NCBI GenBank assembly: GCA_046155815.1
Contig: JBJXFY010000227.1
Coordinates: forward strand, 1-6,176
Length of the DNA: 6,176 nt
From: JBJXFY01 sp046155815
GTDB lineage: Bacteria > Verrucomicrobiota > Verrucomicrobiia > Limisphaerales > CAIMTB01
Direction: 5' to 3'
The position numbers and the translations under genes were made by a program. Shown one piece after another: positions 4,201 through 6,176 of the stretch (position 1 is its first letter; every line of letters starts with the position of its first letter). The notes beneath the pieces were generated by a model. The model saw nothing but the letters and a program-made list of their open reading frames with translations. It had not been told where the DNA came from and ran no database searches.

Positions 4201-6176
4201 CGGCGTCGTCTCCGGCTTCAACAACTCCATAGCCAGCACCTGGATTCCCCAACGCCGCCGGCATCTGCTGACTCACCTGAACACCGCCGGTTTCCTCAAG
4301 TCCTCCAATGCGCCCGCGATGAGCCAGTTCGGCGGCCGGATCGCGCCTGGCTTCCGGCTCACCCTCACCAACCAGACCGGCGCCATCTGGTACACTCGGG
4401 ACGGCACGGATCCGCGCGTGCCCATCGCCGGCACGGTGCATTCCAACGCGCTGGCCTATTCGGGACCGGTCACGCTCGCCCAGTCGCTCGTGTTCAAGGC
4501 GCGCAGCCTCGCCGGCACGAACTGGAGCGCGCTCACCGAGGCGGCCTTCACGGTCGAAAGCCTCGGATCGCAGGTCCGGTTTGCTGAGATCATGTACAAC
4601 CCGGCGGGCGGCGACGCCTTCGAGTATCTCGAACTCATCAACGCAGGCGGCGTGCCCGTGGACGTGGCCGGTTGGTCCATCGAGGGCGTCAACTTCCGCT
4701 TCCCCACGCCGTTCCCGGCGGTGGCGCCCGGCGCGCGGCTGCTGCTGGGGAACGACGCGAACACCAACCTGTTTCACCAGCGTTACGGCCCGGTGCCTGC
4801 CGCCGGCCGCTTCGGCGGCTCGCTCGCCAACGGCGGCGAGCGCCTCGCGCTGCTTGACCGTGACGGCCGCGTGGTGACTTCCGTGACTTACGGCGACTCC
4901 GGCCCCTGGCCCGACAGGGCAAATGGCGGCGGCTTCTCGCTCGAAGTTGCCGACCCGGCGGGCGATCCGAACAGCCCCGGCAACTGGCGGGACTCGGGGC
5001 AGCAGAACGGCACGCCCGGCCAGCCCCCCGGCTCCACGCCTTCCGCGGGCATCCTCCTGAGTGAAATTTTTGCCGGGGGCGGAACCAATCAGAGTGACTT
5101 CGTTGAACTCTTCAACGCCGGCAACGCACTCATCCAGCTTGCCGGTTGGACGCTGGAGGATGGCGGCACGCCGTTCACCTTCCCGGCTGGGGCTTCACTC
5201 GCGCCTGGCGCGTACCTCGTCGTGCTCTGCGACCGGCTGACCAACGCGCCCGGCTACCATGCGCCCTTCGCGCTCAACCGTTCCGGCGACACCCTCTGGC
5301 TCACCGACGCCACCGGCCGGCGCGTGGATGCGCTCGCCTACGGTCCGCAGGCCGGCGGCTGGGGCGCGGGCCTCGTGGCCGGGCGCTGGGTCACCACCGA
5401 GCCCACTCCCGGCGGCCCCAACGAGGCCGCGGTCACGGCGCCGGCAGACTCGCTGGCCATCAATGAGTGGCTCGCCAGCCCGTTGCCCGGCGACGACGAC
5501 TGGGTCGAGCTGCACAACGCCCACCCGCTCGCTCCCGTGTCGCTGGACGGCCTCTACCTGGGCACCAGCAACGCGCTCTTCCGCCTCGCGCTACCGGGCG
5601 CGGTCGCGCCCAGCGGCTTCGTCCGCCTGCGCGCCGACGAGTCGCCGGACCCCGGCCATCTCGGTTTCCGGCTCCCCGCAACCGGCGGCGCCATCATCCT
5701 GTACGACGCCACCGGGGCCGAACTCAGCCGGGTGACCTACTCCGCGCAGACCGAGGGCGTCACTTCCGGCCGCGTTCCGGACGCCACGGGCCTGCCCGTC
5801 CGCCTGCCCGGCACCCCGAGTCCGGGCGGGAGCAACTACCTCGCCTTCGTGGATGGCCCGCGGCTGAATGAATTCCTCGCCCGCAACCAGGGCTCGGTGA
5901 CCAACCCGCTCGGCCGCGTCGCCGACTTCATCGAACTTCACAACCCGGCCGCTACCAACGTCCCGCTCGCCGGCTTCAGACTCAGCGTGGGCGACGCCGA
6001 GCCGGGCGAATGGGCCTTCCCGACCGGCACGGTGCTGCCGGCGCGGGGACATCTGGTCGTGTGGGCGGATCCCGACGTGCCGGCCACCACGAACCCCGCC
6101 CCGGTGCTGCAGCTCGGCCGCGGCCTGCCCGCCGAGGGCACGACGCTGTGGCTCTTCAATGACCGCGGGCAGGCGC
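1211..6176 (+). CDS. Secreted giant CotH kinase-like protein with multiple lamin-tail domains (3' end beyond window)
   Basis: The frame is open for 1,655 codons to the window edge. I chose ATG 1211 because it begins a good signal peptide: MRRISSARW, a hydrophobic core at 10-21, and cleavage around residues 23-26 (ASASAA). The domains are as follows. Residues 27-200 form a galactose-binding-like jelly roll (WRFFRG, DDGFAAWINGVRV, NVLAVQVFNN). Residues 206-401 hold two tandem Ig-like (SbsA/Big_5-type) domains. Residues 408-551 are lamin-tail domain 1. Residues 568-640 are a chitobiase/hexosaminidase C-terminal-type domain (IRYTTNGAPPT). Residues 648-1028 are a CotH kinase-like domain. Residues 1034-1115 are a second chitobiase-C-type domain (IWYTRDGTDPR). 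Residues 1121-1274, 1279-1405, 1413-1542 and 1548 onward are lamin-tail domains 2 to 5. By family knowledge this is an exported surface or matrix protein with a possible atypical kinase activity; the substrate is unknown. A C-terminal sorting or anchor signal, if any, lies outside the window. No frameshift or internal stop is seen, and no operon partner is visible. Confidence 0.93.
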   Translation, partial: MRRISSARWAFPVLWLWLALASASAATLLETNTTWRFFRGRTEASAPDAAAWRARGFADATWEQGPAPFFYGEPLEPLNGTLIGDMAGQYSTLFLRARFNVGNPGLVRTLQLRAVCDDGFAAWINGVRVAGLNAPAEPLTRQSLATANVAEPVAFATYDLPDPAAYLVAGENVLAVQVFNNTLTSSDLVFDAVLEAEEVASASPAIASVTPAPGIVAQLNQVTVTFSEPVQGMQASDFLINGASAWSVTGGGASYTFTFPRPPYGTVLASWSPLHTITDLESPPRRFELSSPGASWQYELADPAGPAVAVRQPPAGATARALRAVAVTFDKPVLGVDAGDLQVNGVAATNVTGYGNGPFTFEFPPVAAGAAEVSWTPGHGIESDAVEPRPFSGENWSYAVNAAFQPPALRVREMMAENYSAYRDEDQDPEDWIEIRNTGGTPVNLDGWSLSDDDDEPGQWVFPAVVLQPDGHLVVFASGKDRRPLNGRLHTNFKLNPNGGMVGVYPPELPRVPVDVVEFPEQRPDYSWALQPPGGTNDWRYFLRGSPGIPNSFSPITGVVDEVHFSVPRGFFPSSFNLSLHCATPGAVIRYTTNGAPPTATNGFVYAAPIPISASRVVRAAAFASNALPSRVTTHTYLVNLAATRLRLPALSLVTDTNNLYGRTGIMEYNPRNCAQRGPKWERPVSVELIRPGDNGGFVVDAGLRVQGGDHIRGQYNYRAGSPPQNKYSFRLYFRGEYGQGRLEYPLFPETTQESFDTIVLRAGMNDHTNPYLTDEFVRTLARDTGQPAAVGTFVHLFINGVYRGYYNPCERVDVDFLQAYHGGGRLWDVMAQFGEVREGDVTAWNTLRNLCNNTSRPLTNPTNYLAVADRLDLVNFVDYLLPLIYVDNDDWPHNNWRAARERVPGGRYRFYAWDSEWACGIVNGHSPSFNTINGQLSSTAPPWGGTDIQQIFNGLKRSPEFQQLFADRVHRHLYNGGALTDERIRTRYEQVRARLNGVVSGFNNSIASTWIPQRRRHLLTHLNTAGFLKSSNAPAMSQFGGRIAPGFRLTLTNQTGAIWYTRDGTDPRVPIAGTVHSNALAYSGPVTLAQSLVFKARSLAGTNWSALTEAAFTVESLGSQVRFAEIMYNPAGGDAFEYLELINAGGVPVDVAGWSIEGVNFRFPTPFPAVAPGARLLLGNDANTNLFHQRYGPVPAAGRFGGSLANGGERLALLDRDGRVVTSVTYGDSGPWPDRANGGGFSLEVADPAGDPNSPGNWRDSGQQNGTPGQPPGSTPSAGILLSEIFAGGGTNQSDFVELFNAGNALIQLAGWTLEDGGTPFTFPAGASLAPGAYLVVLCDRLTNAPGYHAPFALNRSGDTLWLTDATGRRVDALAYGPQAGGWGAGLVAGRWVTTEPTPGGPNEAAVTAPADSLAINEWLASPLPGDDDWVELHNAHPLAPVSLDGLYLGTSNALFRLALPGAVAPSGFVRLRADESPDPGHLGFRLPATGGAIILYDATGAELSRVTYSAQTEGVTSGRVPDATGLPVRLPGTPSPGGSNYLAFVDGPRLNEFLARNQGSVTNPLGRVADFIELHNPAATNVPLAGFRLSVGDAEPGEWAFPTGTVLPARGHLVVWADPDVPATTNPAPVLQLGRGLPAEGTTLWLFNDRGQA
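1826..2413 (+). repeat. Two tandem Ig-like (Big_5/SbsA-type) domains inside the large gene
   Basis: Residues 206-307 and 308-401 of the large protein are clearly related copies. Each starts with a proline-rich lead (SVTPAPG; VRQPPAG), continues with a strand ending in VTF (VTVTFSEPVQG; VAVTFDKPVLG), then a D-[FL]-x-[IV]-N-G motif (DFLINGA; DLQVNGV), an F-T-F strand, a W-[ST]-P-x-H-x-I motif (WSPLHTI; WTPGHGI), and ends in W-x-Y (WQYEL; WSYAV). This is the pattern of bacterial Ig-like domains found as spacers in secreted proteins. The copies have diverged at protein level, so the duplication is not recent. Their likely role is to hold the kinase-like domain away from the N-terminal domain or to bind ligand. 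Confidence 0.7.
3152..4294 (+). other. CotH kinase-like domain of the large protein
   Basis: Residues 648-1028 match the CotH family, atypical protein kinases first known from spore-coat phosphorylation in Bacillus and also found in secreted bacterial and fungal proteins. Visible landmarks are K727 in NKYSFRLYFRGEYG (candidate nucleotide-binding lysine), VLRAGMNDHTN at 760-770, NGVYRGYYNPCERVD around 800-814 with E811 as the conserved glutamate, DNDDWPHNNW at 888-897, and WDSEWACG at 914-921. D891 and N896 are spaced five apart, like the Asp and Asn of a protein kinase catalytic loop. D915 sits 24 residues after D891, where a metal-binding DFG-like Asp is expected. All likely catalytic residues are therefore present, so the domain may be active. 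The residue roles are inferred from alignment by eye. Because the protein carries a signal peptide, any kinase activity would act outside the cytoplasm or during export. Confidence 0.8.
4571..6176 (+). repeat. Array of four consecutive lamin-tail domains (LTD2-LTD5) after the kinase-like domain
   Basis: Together with LTD1 (408-551, before the kinase-like domain), five copies share the signature [DE]-[WYF]-[ILV]-E-[IL]-x-N: DWIEIRN at 431, EYLELIN at 1138, DFVELFN at 1296, DWVELHN at 1430 and DFIELHN at 1572. A second shared motif follows about ten residues later, G-W-[ST]-[LI] with W448, W1155 and W1313; in LTD4 and LTD5 the Trp is replaced by L1448 and F1589. The four complete copies each end in a similar linker, [ST]-P-G: SPGIPN 546-551, TPGQPP 1268-1273, TPGGPN 1399-1404 and SPGGSN 1537-1542. 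Lamin-tail domains are Ig-fold modules that in bacteria occur in secreted or surface proteins. LTD5 is cut by the window edge, so more copies may follow. Confidence 0.82.

Noticed and set aside
3146..4777. Two long minus-strand open frames (3146-3988 and 3989-4777)
   Set aside because: Both are opposite the CotH and chitobiase-C-type coding sequence, which has clear conserved motifs on the plus strand. The antisense translations show none.

Overview
The window is GC-rich bacterial DNA in two unlike halves. Roughly the first 1,200 bases are a decayed, gene-poor stretch holding remnants of other genes. The remaining ~4,970 bases are one uninterrupted plus-strand reading frame that starts at 1211 and runs off the right edge, giving at least 1,655 codons with no stop. 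High GC, a secreted giant protein combining a CotH kinase-like domain with lamin-tail domains, and an adjacent IS110-type remnant together suggest Verrucomicrobiota (Opitutae or Pedosphaera/Limisphaera-like), with Planctomycetota as a second choice. This placement is inference from architecture, not from a marker gene.

Left part. At the left edge the minus strand encodes a short piece that closely resembles the C-terminal part of an RND efflux pump inner-membrane subunit (about 1-100). The frame hits a stop at 198-200 and the other ~900 residues expected for an RND pump are not upstream, so it looks like a truncated stub. From about 200 to 840 I see no intact gene: only a coding-like minus-strand block that changes frame (about 339-624) and a strong GC hairpin (674-701). 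At 844-1110 lies a broken IS110-family transposase C-terminus with an in-frame TGA, at least one internal deletion and a frame change. A candidate promoter at 1170-1200 sits directly in front of the large gene and would give an almost leaderless mRNA.

Right part. The large gene encodes an exported modular protein. In order it has a signal peptide, a galactose-binding-like jelly-roll domain, two tandem Ig-like domains, a lamin-tail domain, a chitobiase/hexosaminidase C-terminal-type domain, a CotH kinase-like domain with recognisable catalytic residues, a second chitobiase-C-type domain, and then four more lamin-tail domains, the last cut by the window edge. The architecture points to a large cell-surface or secreted protein, possibly an atypical protein kinase displayed on an adhesive or matrix-binding scaffold. 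No partner gene is visible, so substrate and pathway cannot be read from context.

The only well-supported intact coding region is this large gene. The left part is best read as an insertion and decay zone next to it.
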